Source: UBA3910 sp964626065
Lineage (GTDB): Bacteria; Bacillota; Limnochordia; Darwinibacteriales; Darwinibacteriaceae
Assembly: GCA_964626065.1 (NCBI GenBank)
Contig: CAZVDE010000002.1
Coordinates: 35,341-99,340, forward strand
Length of the DNA stretch: 64,000 nucleotides
Direction: 5' to 3'
Shown here piece by piece: positions 16,237 to 24,765 of this stretch. Each line of letters begins with the position of its first letter. Positions within the stretch are counted from its first letter, which is position 1. The translations under genes and the position numbers were made by a program. The notes under the pieces were generated by a model. That model was given only the letters and a program-made list of their open reading frames with translations. It was not told where the DNA came from and made no database searches.

Positions 16237-16769
16237 TTTTTCTGCAGTTGTTTTTTGCCTTTTTTAAAATCGGTTTATTCACGATTGGCGGCGGGTACGC
16301 CATGCTGGCCATTATTCAGGAGGAGATCATTCGCCACGGCTGGATGACCTCGGCGGAGTTCGTCGATATTGTGGGAGTGGCCGAAATGACGCCCGGGCCC
16401 ATCGCGGTAAATGCAGCGACTTTCGTGGGTTATCGCAGTGCAGGCGTTGCGGGGGCCTTAATTGCCACCGCCGCGGTTGTTTTGCCGTCGCTGATCAGCG
16501 TTTTGATAGTGGCAAAGGTGTGGGAGAAATATAAATCATCCCGCGGTGTGCAGGGCATGTTCGCCGGCATCCGTCCCGTCGTGGCCGGCTTGGTGATCGG
16601 GGCGGCGGTAATGGTTGCTCGGGCCAGCTTACAGGCCTTGGAGGGGGCCGATGCCGGTGTGGGCACTGTCTTGCTGGCTGCGGCCGCCTTTTTGGGCATC
16701 TACTTTAAAAAATGGGATCCCATTAAAATTTTACTCGCGGCCGGGCTTCTGGGCCTAATCATTTTTTGA
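16233..16769 (+). CDS. Chromate transporter (CHR family), second half-size subunit
   Basis: The 178-residue partner of the preceding gene, with the same CHR layout: FFAFFKIGLFTIGGGYAMLAIIQEEI and VAEMTPGPIAVNAATFVGYRSAG. The two halves probably form the antiparallel heterodimer known for paired short CHR proteins. The GTG start at 16233 overlaps the upstream stop (GTGA). Chromate is the family substrate; the real substrate in this organism is not known. Confidence 0.9.
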   Translation: MIFLQLFFAFFKIGLFTIGGGYAMLAIIQEEIIRHGWMTSAEFVDIVGVAEMTPGPIAVNAATFVGYRSAGVAGALIATAAVVLPSLISVLIVAKVWEKYKSSRGVQGMFAGIRPVVAGLVIGAAVMVARASLQALEGADAGVGTVLLAAAAFLGIYFKKWDPIKILLAAGLLGLIIF

Positions 16770-16797
16770 CCGCCTTTGGAAAATACCATATTTGCCC

Positions 16798-16826
16798 TAG
16801 TCAGCACGGTGCAGGTATGGTATACT
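16798..16826 (+). promoter_or_regulatory. Promoter of the TetR-peptide transporter unit
   Basis: TAGTCA (16798-16803), a 17-bp spacer, TATACT (16821-16826). The -10 is close to consensus, the -35 is weak (4 of 6). Confidence 0.55.
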
Positions 16827-16840
16827 ATTTTTGCGCGATA

Positions 16841-16854
16841 TGACTGGGCGGTCA
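16841..16854 (+). promoter_or_regulatory. Candidate TetR operator (14-bp dyad)
   Basis: TGACTGGGCGGTCA is an imperfect palindrome with arms TGACnG/CnGTCA, placed 14-28 bases after the -10 element and 22 bases before the regulator gene. Many TetR-family operators have this TGAC...GTCA form, so autoregulation is likely. Confidence 0.5.
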
Positions 16855-16876
16855 CATCAAATTGGGGGTGCAGGCA

Positions 16877-17491
16877 GTGCCTAAACAGACCTTCTTTAAT
16901 CTGGAACCTGAGCGGCGCGAGGGGGTAATCGCGGCTGCTGTGGAAGAATTTGCCCGGCACCCCTATGAACAGGCTTCGCTGAGCCGCATTGTGGAAAACT
17001 GCGGCATTGCCAAGGGCAGCATGTACCAATACTTTGAAGATAAGCTTGATTTGTACTTATACATAGTCGAGTTGGCATATGAACGCAAACAGGACTATGT
17101 GGGGCGGGCCTTTTCTCTTGGCGGGGGCATTTTTGCCGTTTTAGAGGAATATTATCGCCAATCGTTTTTGTTTTCGCAGGATTTTCCCCTGCTGCATCAG
17201 GTGGCCAACAATTTTTGGAGCAGTAGGGCTTTGGTTTTGCGCGGGGAGTTGGAAGAAGGGCGCCTCAGCCGGGCGGAGGAGTTTAGTGAATTTCTTGCCC
17301 GGGCGCTAAAATCGGGCCGGGCAAATGCCGGCCTGGATGCGCAGGCGGTTTTTTTCGTTTATCATGCGGTGGGTAAAGCGCTCATTGACTATTTTGATCA
17401 GGACATGGATGATGGTTTTGTCAAAGAAGTATTAGATGTACTGCGTTACGGCTTGCAGAAGAGAGGGGAAGAAGAATGTTCAAAAAAATAA
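16877..17491 (+). CDS. TetR/AcrR family transcriptional regulator
   Basis: A 204-residue repressor. The N-terminal helix-turn-helix (about 10-55) shows the TetR pattern: RREGVIAAAVEEFARHPYEQASLSRIVENCGIAKGSMYQYFEDKLDLY. The C-terminal ligand domain is family-specific. The start is the GTG at 16877 (MPKQTFFNL), the usual N-terminus of this subgroup, with GGGGGTG upstream. A palindrome between the promoter and the gene is a likely own operator. It overlaps the peptide-binding protein gene by 16 bases, so regulator and transporter are one transcript and the transporter is its probable target. Confidence 0.92.
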   Translation: MPKQTFFNLEPERREGVIAAAVEEFARHPYEQASLSRIVENCGIAKGSMYQYFEDKLDLYLYIVELAYERKQDYVGRAFSLGGGIFAVLEEYYRQSFLFSQDFPLLHQVANNFWSSRALVLRGELEEGRLSRAEEFSEFLARALKSGRANAGLDAQAVFFVYHAVGKALIDYFDQDMDDGFVKEVLDVLRYGLQKRGEEECSKK

Positions 17492-18969
17492 TAGGCCAAG
17501 CCTGTGCCGCCGGCTGGGCCGCCTCCTTAGTACTTATCTTACTTTCCGGCGCTGTTTTTGCTGCTCCTATCTTGAATGTGGCAGTGCCTGCCGATCCGGA
17601 TAGTTTCGATCCCACCCAAACGGTGGCGGCGGCCACGGGTGAAATCGCTTTCAATATCTACGAGGGCCTTGTGAAGGCCAGCCCTTCGGGGGGGATCACG
17701 GGCGCTTTGGCCGAGAAATGGACGGTGGATGCGGGCAATACTGTTTATACGTTCTTTTTACGGGATGCCCTCTTCCATGACGGTACGCCCGTTACCGCTG
17801 CTGATGTGGTTAATGCGCTAGACAGGGCCCGAGATCCCAAAATCGCGGTACGCGCCGGCGAATTGGCAGTAATTAAGGAGATACGGGAACAAAACGGCGC
17901 CATCCGCATCGAACTGCATGAGCCGCACGGGGCCTTTTTGTATACGTTGGCTGAAGTTTTTGCAGCAGTATACCCCGCCGGTGCCGCTAACTTGGCCCGG
18001 AGGCCCATCGGGACCGGGCCCTATTACCTAGCCGATTGGAAGCCCAACCAAGAATTGACGCTGCGCCGCTTTGAGCAGCACTGGTCCGGCGAGCTGCCTT
18101 ACTACGCCACAGCGAAGTTCTTGATCATCCCGGACGAAAACAGTGCGGTGCTGAACTTAAAAGCGGGCCGTGTGGACCTGATTCCGCGCCTAGAAGCCTC
18201 TTTACTGCACCAAATTGAAAATGCGGGCCAATTGAAGGTATTCTCGTCGCCCATGAATGTGGTGCAGGTCTTAGCGATCAATAACGGGCGGGAGCCTTTT
18301 ACCGATTGGCGCGTGCGCCGAGCGCTGGCTCTGGCTGTCAACCGTGGCGAAGTGATTGCAGGCGCTGCCTGGGGCCACGGCATTCCCCTTTACAGCGGGA
18401 TCAGCCCGGCCATGGATAACTTTTTTAATGCCGATCTGGCCCAGATTAATCCCTATGATCCGGATTTGGCGCGCCGGCTGCTGAAGGAGGCCGGCCATGA
18501 AAACTTGCGTTTTTCTCTGGTTTTGCCCGCCAATTATGCAATTCATGTCCAGACGGGCGAATTAGTTGCGGAGCAGTGGCGGGCTATCGGGGTGCAGGTC
18601 GATCTGCAAATTGTGGAGTGGGGTACCTGGTTGGAGCGCGTTTACACCCAGCGCGATTACGATGTATCCATTATCGGTTTAGCAGGCAGGCTTGATCCCC
18701 ACGCCATTTTGGTGCGCTATACAACGGGCAACAGCCGCAATTTTTTCAACTTCTCAGACACTCGCTATGATGAGTTGATTGCGGAAGGCCTAAGGGCCGC
18801 GGGGGAAAAAAGGCGTGACATTTACTTGGCCGCCCAAGAGATTCTTGCCCAGCGGCTGCCGGGCATTTTTATCATGGATCCGCCCCTATTGGCGGCTATG
18901 GCCGAGGAAATAAAAGGCTGGCAGTATTACCCCACCTATGTTGTGGATCTGGCCCGTTTATATCAATAG
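17476..18969 (+). CDS. Oligopeptide/dipeptide-binding protein of ABC importer (SBP family 5)
   Basis: A 497-residue family 5 solute-binding protein (DppA/OppA-like). The signal peptide (residues 1-30, LLSGAVFAAP) has no lipobox cysteine, so the protein should be released rather than lipid-anchored, which is unusual for a monoderm Firmicute. Family motifs are present: DSFDPTQTVAAATGEIAFNIYEGLV, YTFFLRDALFHDGTPVTAADVV and RPIGTGPYYLADWKPNQELTL. The two permease genes follow. Substrates of family 5 range from peptides to nickel and sugars; the sequence does not decide among them. Confidence 0.93.
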   Translation: MFKKIIGQACAAGWAASLVLILLSGAVFAAPILNVAVPADPDSFDPTQTVAAATGEIAFNIYEGLVKASPSGGITGALAEKWTVDAGNTVYTFFLRDALFHDGTPVTAADVVNALDRARDPKIAVRAGELAVIKEIREQNGAIRIELHEPHGAFLYTLAEVFAAVYPAGAANLARRPIGTGPYYLADWKPNQELTLRRFEQHWSGELPYYATAKFLIIPDENSAVLNLKAGRVDLIPRLEASLLHQIENAGQLKVFSSPMNVVQVLAINNGREPFTDWRVRRALALAVNRGEVIAGAAWGHGIPLYSGISPAMDNFFNADLAQINPYDPDLARRLLKEAGHENLRFSLVLPANYAIHVQTGELVAEQWRAIGVQVDLQIVEWGTWLERVYTQRDYDVSIIGLAGRLDPHAILVRYTTGNSRNFFNFSDTRYDELIAEGLRAAGEKRRDIYLAAQEILAQRLPGIFIMDPPLLAAMAEEIKGWQYYPTYVVDLARLYQ

Positions 18970-18986
18970 GGAGTTTGGTGCACTAG

Positions 18987-19907
18987 ATGAGCAGGTATTT
19001 CGGCCGCAAACTGGCCATCTTTTTTCTGACAATCCTAATCGCTAATTTGCTTACTTTTGTCATTCTCAACGTTTTACCGGGCGATCCCGCCCTTTTGATG
19101 CTGGGCACCGAAGGAAGCCCGGAGGCTTATGCCAGGCTGCGCCGTGAGTTGAAACTAGATCGGCCCGTTCTAGTGCGTTACTGTATCTGGTTGGCCGATT
19201 TCGTCCGAGGTGAATGGGGCATATCGGCCCGCTATTCTCTGCCCGTGAAAGAATTGGTAGGCACTGCGTTACCTTTTTCTCTGCTGTTAGCCGTATTGGC
19301 AGTGGGCCTGTCCGTTGTAGTTGCCGTTCCCGCGGGAATGGCTATGGTGATTTGGCCGTCCTCTGCCGCGGGGCGAATGCTCTCCTTGGCCAGCCAGGTG
19401 GGCATGGGCCTGCCTCAGTTTTGGGTTGGTTTGCTGCTGATTGAAATATTTGCGGTGCGCTGGCACATTCTGCCCGCCGGGGGCAATTCGGGCTGGGCAA
19501 GCTTTGTGCTGCCCGTTTTTACCTTGGCTCTGCCCAGGGCCGCTATTTTAAGCCGTATGGTCAGAACAGGCTTAAACCAGGCCCTACAGCAGGACTATAT
19601 CCGCACCGCTCGGGCCAAGGGACTTTCCGCCCGAGCGGTATATTTTAAACACGGCTTGCGCAACGGTTCCTTAGCCGTCTCCACAATTGCCGGGTTGCAG
19701 TTTTCCCAATTATTTGCGGGCACAATCGTTGTGGAACAAATTTTTGGCCTGCCCGGCATGGGCCGGCTTTTGCTGGCGGGGGTGCTGCAGAGGGATGTAC
19801 CCCTTGTACAGGCTTTGGTACTGTTAGTTGTACTTATGGTTTTAGTTTTTAACCTGTTTTTTGATCTTTGGCTGGGTTTCTTGGATCCAAGGCTGAGGTA
19901 TGAATGA
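18987..19907 (+). CDS. ABC transporter permease, DppB/OppB type
   Basis: A 306-residue inner-membrane permease with the six-helix DppB fold. LTFVILNVLPGDPALLMLG is the conserved first periplasmic segment, and QDYIRTARAKGLSARAVYFKHGLRN is the EAA loop that contacts the ATPase. IVVEQIFGLPGMGRLL is also typical. It follows the binding protein by 17 bases and overlaps the DppC-type gene by 4 bases. Confidence 0.95.
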   Translation: MSRYFGRKLAIFFLTILIANLLTFVILNVLPGDPALLMLGTEGSPEAYARLRRELKLDRPVLVRYCIWLADFVRGEWGISARYSLPVKELVGTALPFSLLLAVLAVGLSVVVAVPAGMAMVIWPSSAAGRMLSLASQVGMGLPQFWVGLLLIEIFAVRWHILPAGGNSGWASFVLPVFTLALPRAAILSRMVRTGLNQALQQDYIRTARAKGLSARAVYFKHGLRNGSLAVSTIAGLQFSQLFAGTIVVEQIFGLPGMGRLLLAGVLQRDVPLVQALVLLVVLMVLVFNLFFDLWLGFLDPRLRYE

Positions 19908-20704
19908 AAGGGGCGGGGCGTATGTCTAAAAGGCGGTGGGGGACGTTGATCCTCGGTATAATTTTCTTCTTAACCGCGGCCAGTTTTTTTTATACCCCCT
20001 TTAGGCCGGAGCAGATTGAACTGGCAGAGCGCCTGCAGCCGCCCTCCGGCAGGCATTTGTTTGGCACCGACCACTTGGGCCGGGATATTTTCAGCCGGGT
20101 GCTGGTGGGCGGCCGGGCTTCGCTGCTGATTGGAGTTGGTGCCGTCTGCCTCGGGGCCGCCGCAGGCATAGTTTTGGGCCTCGCCGCCGGCTATGGCGGC
20201 GGCCTTGCGGATGAATTGGCCATGCGGGGCAGTGATGGCCTGCAGAGCCTGCCTTCACTTTTGTTGGCGCTGCTTTTAGCAACAATTTGGCGGCCCGGTT
20301 CCGCCGTGATCTTGTGGGCGGTGGCGGTAGGCAATATACCCATTTTTCTGCGTTTGACGCGCAACCAGGTGCTCAGCATCAAAGCCAGGCCATATATAGA
20401 AGCGGCGCGTTCGGTGGGGGCGGGCGATGGGCAGATTCTGCGGCGGCATATTCTGCCTAATATTGGCGATGCCTTAGTAGTCCAGTTCTCAGTGAGCTTG
20501 GCCGGGGCAATTCTGGTGGAGGCGTCCCTCAGCTATCTGGGGGTGGGTATCCAGCCTCCCCGGCCCAGTTGGGGCAGGATGCTCAGGGAAGCGCAAGCAT
20601 ATGCCGCACCGGCTCCGTGGCTTGTTATCGTGCCGGGCCTGGCCATCGCTTTGACTGTGATTGGTTTTAATCTTTTAGGCGATGGATGGATCGGGGGCAG
20701 GTAA
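19904..20704 (+). CDS. ABC transporter permease, DppC/OppC type
   Basis: A 266-residue partner permease. HLFGTDHLGRDIFSRVLVGGRASL is the DppC signature, ARPYIEAARSVGAGDGQILRRHILPN the EAA loop, and AILVEASLSYLGVGIQPPRPSWGRML the conserved last segment. The ATG at 19904 overlaps the DppB stop; an ATG at 19922 with GGGGCGGGG upstream is equally plausible. No DppD/DppF ATPase follows, so the importer must borrow ATPases encoded elsewhere. Confidence 0.93.
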   Translation: MKGAGRMSKRRWGTLILGIIFFLTAASFFYTPFRPEQIELAERLQPPSGRHLFGTDHLGRDIFSRVLVGGRASLLIGVGAVCLGAAAGIVLGLAAGYGGGLADELAMRGSDGLQSLPSLLLALLLATIWRPGSAVILWAVAVGNIPIFLRLTRNQVLSIKARPYIEAARSVGAGDGQILRRHILPNIGDALVVQFSVSLAGAILVEASLSYLGVGIQPPRPSWGRMLREAQAYAAPAPWLVIVPGLAIALTVIGFNLLGDGWIGGR

Positions 20705-20762
20705 CACCCTATTCAGGCTAGAATTAAGCTTAGAAAGGATTTTCAAAAAGAGGGGGAGCGCA

Positions 20763-21509
20763 GTGCTGAAATTGGAGAGGGTTGCTAAAAAGTATCGAGG
20801 CGCCGGAAATTTTGCCGTCCGTTACTTAGATTTGGACATACCGCGGGGCGAAATCTTTGGCTTTTTGGGTCCCAACGGTGCAGGTAAAACAACCACCATT
20901 AAAATGATTGTGGGCCTTTTGGAACCGGATCAAGGAAAAATACGGGTTAACGGTTTTGATCTGGAACAAGACCCGGTCGCGGTCAAGCGATCCTGCGGTT
21001 TTGTGCCCGATAACCCGAATTTATACCCTCGGTTGACCGGCTTGGAATACCTGAACTTAATCGGAGATGTTTTTCGCGTACCTACCGCACTGCGCCAAGA
21101 GCGTATAGACTACTATCTAAGTATGTTTGAGCTGACCGGGGCGGTGGGGGATCTTATCCAAAGCTACTCCAGGGGAATGCGGCAGAAGCTCGCCCTAACG
21201 GGCGCTCTACTGCACAACCCACCCCTGTTTATTTTAGATGAACCGATGGTGGGGTTAGATCCTAAATCATCCCATCTGTTTAAAGAGGTGATGCGCGAAC
21301 ATGTTCAAGCGGGCAATACCGTCTTCTTTTCCACCCACGTTTTGGAAGTGGCCGAAACATTTTGTGATCGGGTGGGCATTATCAGCCACGGTAAACTGAT
21401 TGCCTGCGGCACTTTGGCTGAACTGCGCCACATCTCGCGGCAGGAGGATTCGAGCCTGGAGCGTATCTTTTTGCAGCTCACCGAAGAGGGTGGCCCGTAT
21501 GAAGAATAA
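20763..21509 (+). CDS. ABC transporter ATP-binding protein (ABC-2 exporter type)
   Basis: A 248-residue ATPase of the ABC-2 (CcmA/NatA-like) export class, not the peptide-importer class. Walker A is GPNGAGKTT, the signature is YSRGMRQKL, Walker B is LFILDEP and the H-loop is STHVLEVAE. The GTG start at 20763 is preceded by GAGGGGGA. It overlaps the membrane partner gene by 11 bases. It lacks the C-terminal peptide-transporter domain of DppD/DppF and begins a new pair, although it lies only 58 bases after the importer genes. Confidence 0.93.
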   Translation: MLKLERVAKKYRGAGNFAVRYLDLDIPRGEIFGFLGPNGAGKTTTIKMIVGLLEPDQGKIRVNGFDLEQDPVAVKRSCGFVPDNPNLYPRLTGLEYLNLIGDVFRVPTALRQERIDYYLSMFELTGAVGDLIQSYSRGMRQKLALTGALLHNPPLFILDEPMVGLDPKSSHLFKEVMREHVQAGNTVFFSTHVLEVAETFCDRVGIISHGKLIACGTLAELRHISRQEDSSLERIFLQLTEEGGPYEE

Positions 21510-23178
21510 GCTGTGGAGCCTGTATCGTTCGCTGCTCAATACCCAATACGGAATATCGGCCATGAAACAGCGCTATTTAAGGGAACGCAAACGCGTCTGG
21601 GAGCCGATTTTGCTCGTGCTGGTCCTGGTTCCCTTCGCCATTGCTATGCTCCGCCTGCTTTGGAAACTGACCGAGATGCTGTTTGTGGCCGGCCTGGGTT
21701 TCGGCCAACCCCATTTGGCCCTCGTTTACGGGGCGGTATCCGCTTCGCTGCTCACCTTGTTTTTTGGTTTCTTCTCGGTGCTGTCCGCTTTTTATTTCAG
21801 CACGGACTTGGAATCTTTGGTCCCCCTGCCACTTAGATCCGGGGAGATTCTCTTGCTCAAATTGGCGGTAGTGCTCACGGGCAAATATGCTTTAAACGCC
21901 TTCATTCTAGTCCCCATTTGGCTGCGCTACGGCCTTTTAGCCAAGGTGGGCATCAGCTATGTGTTCATGGCCCTGCTCGTATTCTTGTTTTTGCCCTTAA
22001 TACCCCTGCTTGCGGCGAGTTTGGTGATGGTGCTGTTGATGCGGGTCGTGAATTTGAGCCGCCACAGAGATAAACTGACCTTAATCAGTGGTTTATTGAT
22101 TATTGTGTTTTCCATCGGGCTGCAGCTGTGGGCGCGCGGCAGCGCGGGGGGTGGAGATATCGAGGCCCTTTTGCAGCAAATCGTAGAGCGGACAGATGGC
22201 TTAGTGCGAATCGTTGGCCGCGTCTTCCCTTCCGCTACCTGGGGCGCCCAGGCCATGGCCTATGCCCATCGGGGCCGAGGCTGGCTGAACCTAATCTTCT
22301 TGGCATTGGCCAGCCTGGCGGGGTTGGCGGCTCTGCTTTTTATCGGGGAACGGGCCTTTCTCCGCAGCGTGCTGCAGGGTTTCGAGGCCAGTAAAGGGGG
22401 CCGGCGCAAGAAGGCGGCTGAGAAAAAAATTCAAAGCCGACCGGTTGTGGGTGCCCTCAGCCTAATGGAAGCGCGGCTGTTCTTGCGTGACCCCAACTAC
22501 GCTTTAAACGGGTTAGTGGGCTACGTCCTTTTTCCGTTTTTGGTAGGTTTTTCGCTTTTCAGCCAAGACCTACCGGGCAATCCACTGGAATTTCTATCTG
22601 AAATAGAGATTCCTCCCTTTTTTCTACCGGCGGGAATAGCCCTTTATTTCGTGGTCATGGTTTCCATGTCCATGATCCCCAGCACCACGTTTTCCCGGGA
22701 AGGGAGATACTTGTGGTTTATCCGCAGCCTGCCCGTGAGTTTGGAAGAAGCGGTTTTGGCCAGGGGACTCACGGCGGCTGGCATCAATCTCATCGGCTGC
22801 CTGGTGGGGGTGCTGCCCGCGGCCTATTTGGCCCATTGGCCGTGGGGTAGTGTGATCAGCGGCCTTTTGTTCGGGCTCATTTTGTCGTTGTTGTGGTCAT
22901 TCCAACTCATTTTATGGGATTTAAGGCGGCCCATGTTGGATTGGGATAACCCCATCAGGGCGGTTAAATCCAATTTAAATGCGATTGTGGGATCTGTCTT
23001 CACCGTGTTTCTCGTCGCGGTGCTCGGTATCTTCACGTTCCGCTTGGCCCGGGGTGTGTATGCTTGGCTTGTACCGCTCGTGTTGGTTGTGGCCGCGCTG
23101 GGAATAAGCGCCGCGAACTTCTACGGCCTGCAGAAATACGGTCGCAAGATGTGGCGGCGGATTGAGGGAGGCATGTAA
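21499..23178 (+). CDS. ABC-2 type transporter, large membrane subunit
   Basis: A 559-residue polytopic protein with about twelve to fourteen hydrophobic segments in two blocks split by a basic linker (SKGGRRKKAAEKK). It is the likely permease for the ATPase it overlaps. It resembles the large permeases of putative ABC-2 exporters in Firmicutes (ATPase plus about 550-aa membrane protein), with LSLMEARLFLRDPNYALNG and FSREGRYLWFIRSLPVS as the recognisable pieces. The cargo is unknown. Confidence 0.82.
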   Translation: MKNKLWSLYRSLLNTQYGISAMKQRYLRERKRVWEPILLVLVLVPFAIAMLRLLWKLTEMLFVAGLGFGQPHLALVYGAVSASLLTLFFGFFSVLSAFYFSTDLESLVPLPLRSGEILLLKLAVVLTGKYALNAFILVPIWLRYGLLAKVGISYVFMALLVFLFLPLIPLLAASLVMVLLMRVVNLSRHRDKLTLISGLLIIVFSIGLQLWARGSAGGGDIEALLQQIVERTDGLVRIVGRVFPSATWGAQAMAYAHRGRGWLNLIFLALASLAGLAALLFIGERAFLRSVLQGFEASKGGRRKKAAEKKIQSRPVVGALSLMEARLFLRDPNYALNGLVGYVLFPFLVGFSLFSQDLPGNPLEFLSEIEIPPFFLPAGIALYFVVMVSMSMIPSTTFSREGRYLWFIRSLPVSLEEAVLARGLTAAGINLIGCLVGVLPAAYLAHWPWGSVISGLLFGLILSLLWSFQLILWDLRRPMLDWDNPIRAVKSNLNAIVGSVFTVFLVAVLGIFTFRLARGVYAWLVPLVLVVAALGISAANFYGLQKYGRKMWRRIEGGM

Positions 23179-23216
23179 GTGTCCGGCCCTTGGCTGGGGA
23201 GAAAGGAGTCGATTGC

Positions 23217-24164
23217 ATGGGTGGTTATGTGCGCCGGGAATATCCCCAATGGTCCTGGTCTTTTTCCAGGCAGCAGATGTTCGCATCTTGTCCGAGACGT
23301 TATTACTACAATTATTATCGTTCTCACAACGGCTGGGAATACCAGGCCCCGGAGGAGGCGGCGGCCGCTTACCGTTTAAAAAAGCTGACCAATTTGTACC
23401 TTGTCTTGGGCGAAGCGGTGCACCGCAGCGCGGAACAAATGGTGCAGCGCATTCAAGCAGGGCGGCCCCTGCCCGAGGCCGAGACGGTGGAGGAAGAAAT
23501 CCGCAGGCTGCTGCGGCAGGTGTGGATCTCTTCCCGAGACAACCAGGCTCTTTTTTTACAGAAACCAAACCGCGTCGCGATGCTGCATGAATTTTACTAC
23601 GGGCTGGAAATTGGCGGTGATGTGCTCGCCAAAATCAACGCACGTGCCGTCACTTCTGCCAACGCTTTAGCCGCCTCGCCCATCTGGCAGGCCTTGCAGG
23701 CTTCAGAAACGGAGATTGTCAGCTGCGAGCAGTTTGATACCTTTTTAATTGGGGAAACACCCGTATATGCGGTACCCGATCTACTTTTTAAAGACGGTGC
23801 GGGCCGGTGGGTGATCGTAGATTGGAAGACGGGGGAGGAGGTGGAGGATAACCAGGAACAGGTGGCGTTATACGCCCTCTATGCGCACCGAAAACACGGG
23901 GTACCCCCCCAATCGATCCTGGGGCGCCTCGATTATCTAAATCTGGGTACTGTGCGTGAACTAACGTTTTCTGCCTCTGACCTACAGCAGGTGGAGGCCT
24001 ATGCCGTGGAAAGTATGGCAAAAATGCGCAGCTATCTCAAGGATCCCGAACAAAATATTGCTAAGGCACAAGCTGATTTTCCCCTGACAAATTCTCGCGG
24101 CCGGTGCTTGTGGTGCAATTTTTATGAACTGTGCCAGGAGGAACTGATTGAAAGCGTCTCCTAA
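23217..24164 (+). CDS. PD-(D/E)XK nuclease-family protein with Cas4/AddB-type cysteines
   Basis: A 315-residue RecB-like nuclease fold. SFSRQQMFASCPRRYYYNYY (residues 16-35) is the conserved entry motif and GEAVH (His69) the first catalytic-site residue. PDLLF (Asp188), VDWKTG (Asp202, Lys204) and EQVALYALY complete the PD-(D/E)XK core. Four cysteines, C25 and the C-terminal C297-x2-C300-x5-C306, match the spacing of the iron-sulfur staple in AddB and Cas4. It stands alone, without a helicase or CRISPR genes. A role in DNA repair or end processing is an inference. The ATG at 23217 follows AAAGGAG. Confidence 0.85.
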   Translation: MGGYVRREYPQWSWSFSRQQMFASCPRRYYYNYYRSHNGWEYQAPEEAAAAYRLKKLTNLYLVLGEAVHRSAEQMVQRIQAGRPLPEAETVEEEIRRLLRQVWISSRDNQALFLQKPNRVAMLHEFYYGLEIGGDVLAKINARAVTSANALAASPIWQALQASETEIVSCEQFDTFLIGETPVYAVPDLLFKDGAGRWVIVDWKTGEEVEDNQEQVALYALYAHRKHGVPPQSILGRLDYLNLGTVRELTFSASDLQQVEAYAVESMAKMRSYLKDPEQNIAKAQADFPLTNSRGRCLWCNFYELCQEELIESVS

Positions 24165-24179
24165 CGGAACCTCAGGTTC

Positions 24180-24677
24180 TTAGGCGAAAAAGTTGGGTGC
24201 CAGCGTCACGTTTTCCAGCTCCAAAAGCAGCCGTTTTCTATTCAAACCGCCCCCGTATCCGCCGAACCAGTTTGTCGCCAAAACCCGGTGGCAGGGGATA
24301 ATGATGCTGATGGGGTTGGCGCCTACCGCTTGGCCGATCGCCTGGAAAGCCCGGGAATTGAGATTATCCCCGATCTTTTTATAGGTAGTAACTTCCCCGT
24401 GACCGATTTTTTGGATCTGCCGCCAGACACTGAGCTGGAAGGGTGTGCCGTGCAGTGCCAGGGGTTGATCCCACGCAATCTTATGCCCGGTGAAATACTG
24501 CTCAAAATCCCGCTGCAATTTTTCGGGAAGAGGTGATGATGCGGGTGATTCACCGGGGAAGTGTTTGGCCTGCCAGCGTTTCCCTGCTTCGGCATCAAAG
24601 GCGGCGTAGACAAGAGTTTGCCCACGGAAAAGAAAATACAAAGGTCCCAGCGGAGATTGATAAACAGATTGTCGCAC
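24180..24677 (-). CDS. ogt: Methylated-DNA--protein-cysteine methyltransferase
   Basis: A 165-residue suicide DNA repair protein that moves the methyl group from O6-methylguanine to its own cysteine. The acceptor is Cys129 in PCHRV, and the helix-turn-helix and hinge (SVWRQIQKIGHGEVTTYKKIG) are intact. The N-terminal domain (1-75) is the usual ribonuclease-H-like part. The GTG at 24677 is preferred because AAGGGAAG lies 8 bases upstream; a TTG 18 bases further out is the alternative. It is convergent with the nuclease-family gene. Confidence 0.95.
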   Translation of the reverse strand: MRQSVYQSPLGPLYFLFRGQTLVYAAFDAEAGKRWQAKHFPGESPASSPLPEKLQRDFEQYFTGHKIAWDQPLALHGTPFQLSVWRQIQKIGHGEVTTYKKIGDNLNSRAFQAIGQAVGANPISIIIPCHRVLATNWFGGYGGGLNRKRLLLELENVTLAPNFFA

Positions 24678-24765
24678 AAAACATCTTCCCTTCAATGTAT
24701 AATATAAAAAATAATTCGCAATCTAATTAGGTTTATCCTGCTTAGTTCAGAAAGGTGTGAGGCCC

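Noticed and set aside
22975..23568. A 197-codon minus-strand frame
   Set aside because: It runs antisense to the ABC-2 permease and the nuclease-family gene; it is rich in Pro, Arg and His with no family motif, as expected for a shadow frame in G+C-rich DNA.
24165..24180. GAACCTCAGGTTC dyad between the nuclease-family gene and ogt as a terminator
   Set aside because: Five-base arms with a three-base centre and no T-run on either side.
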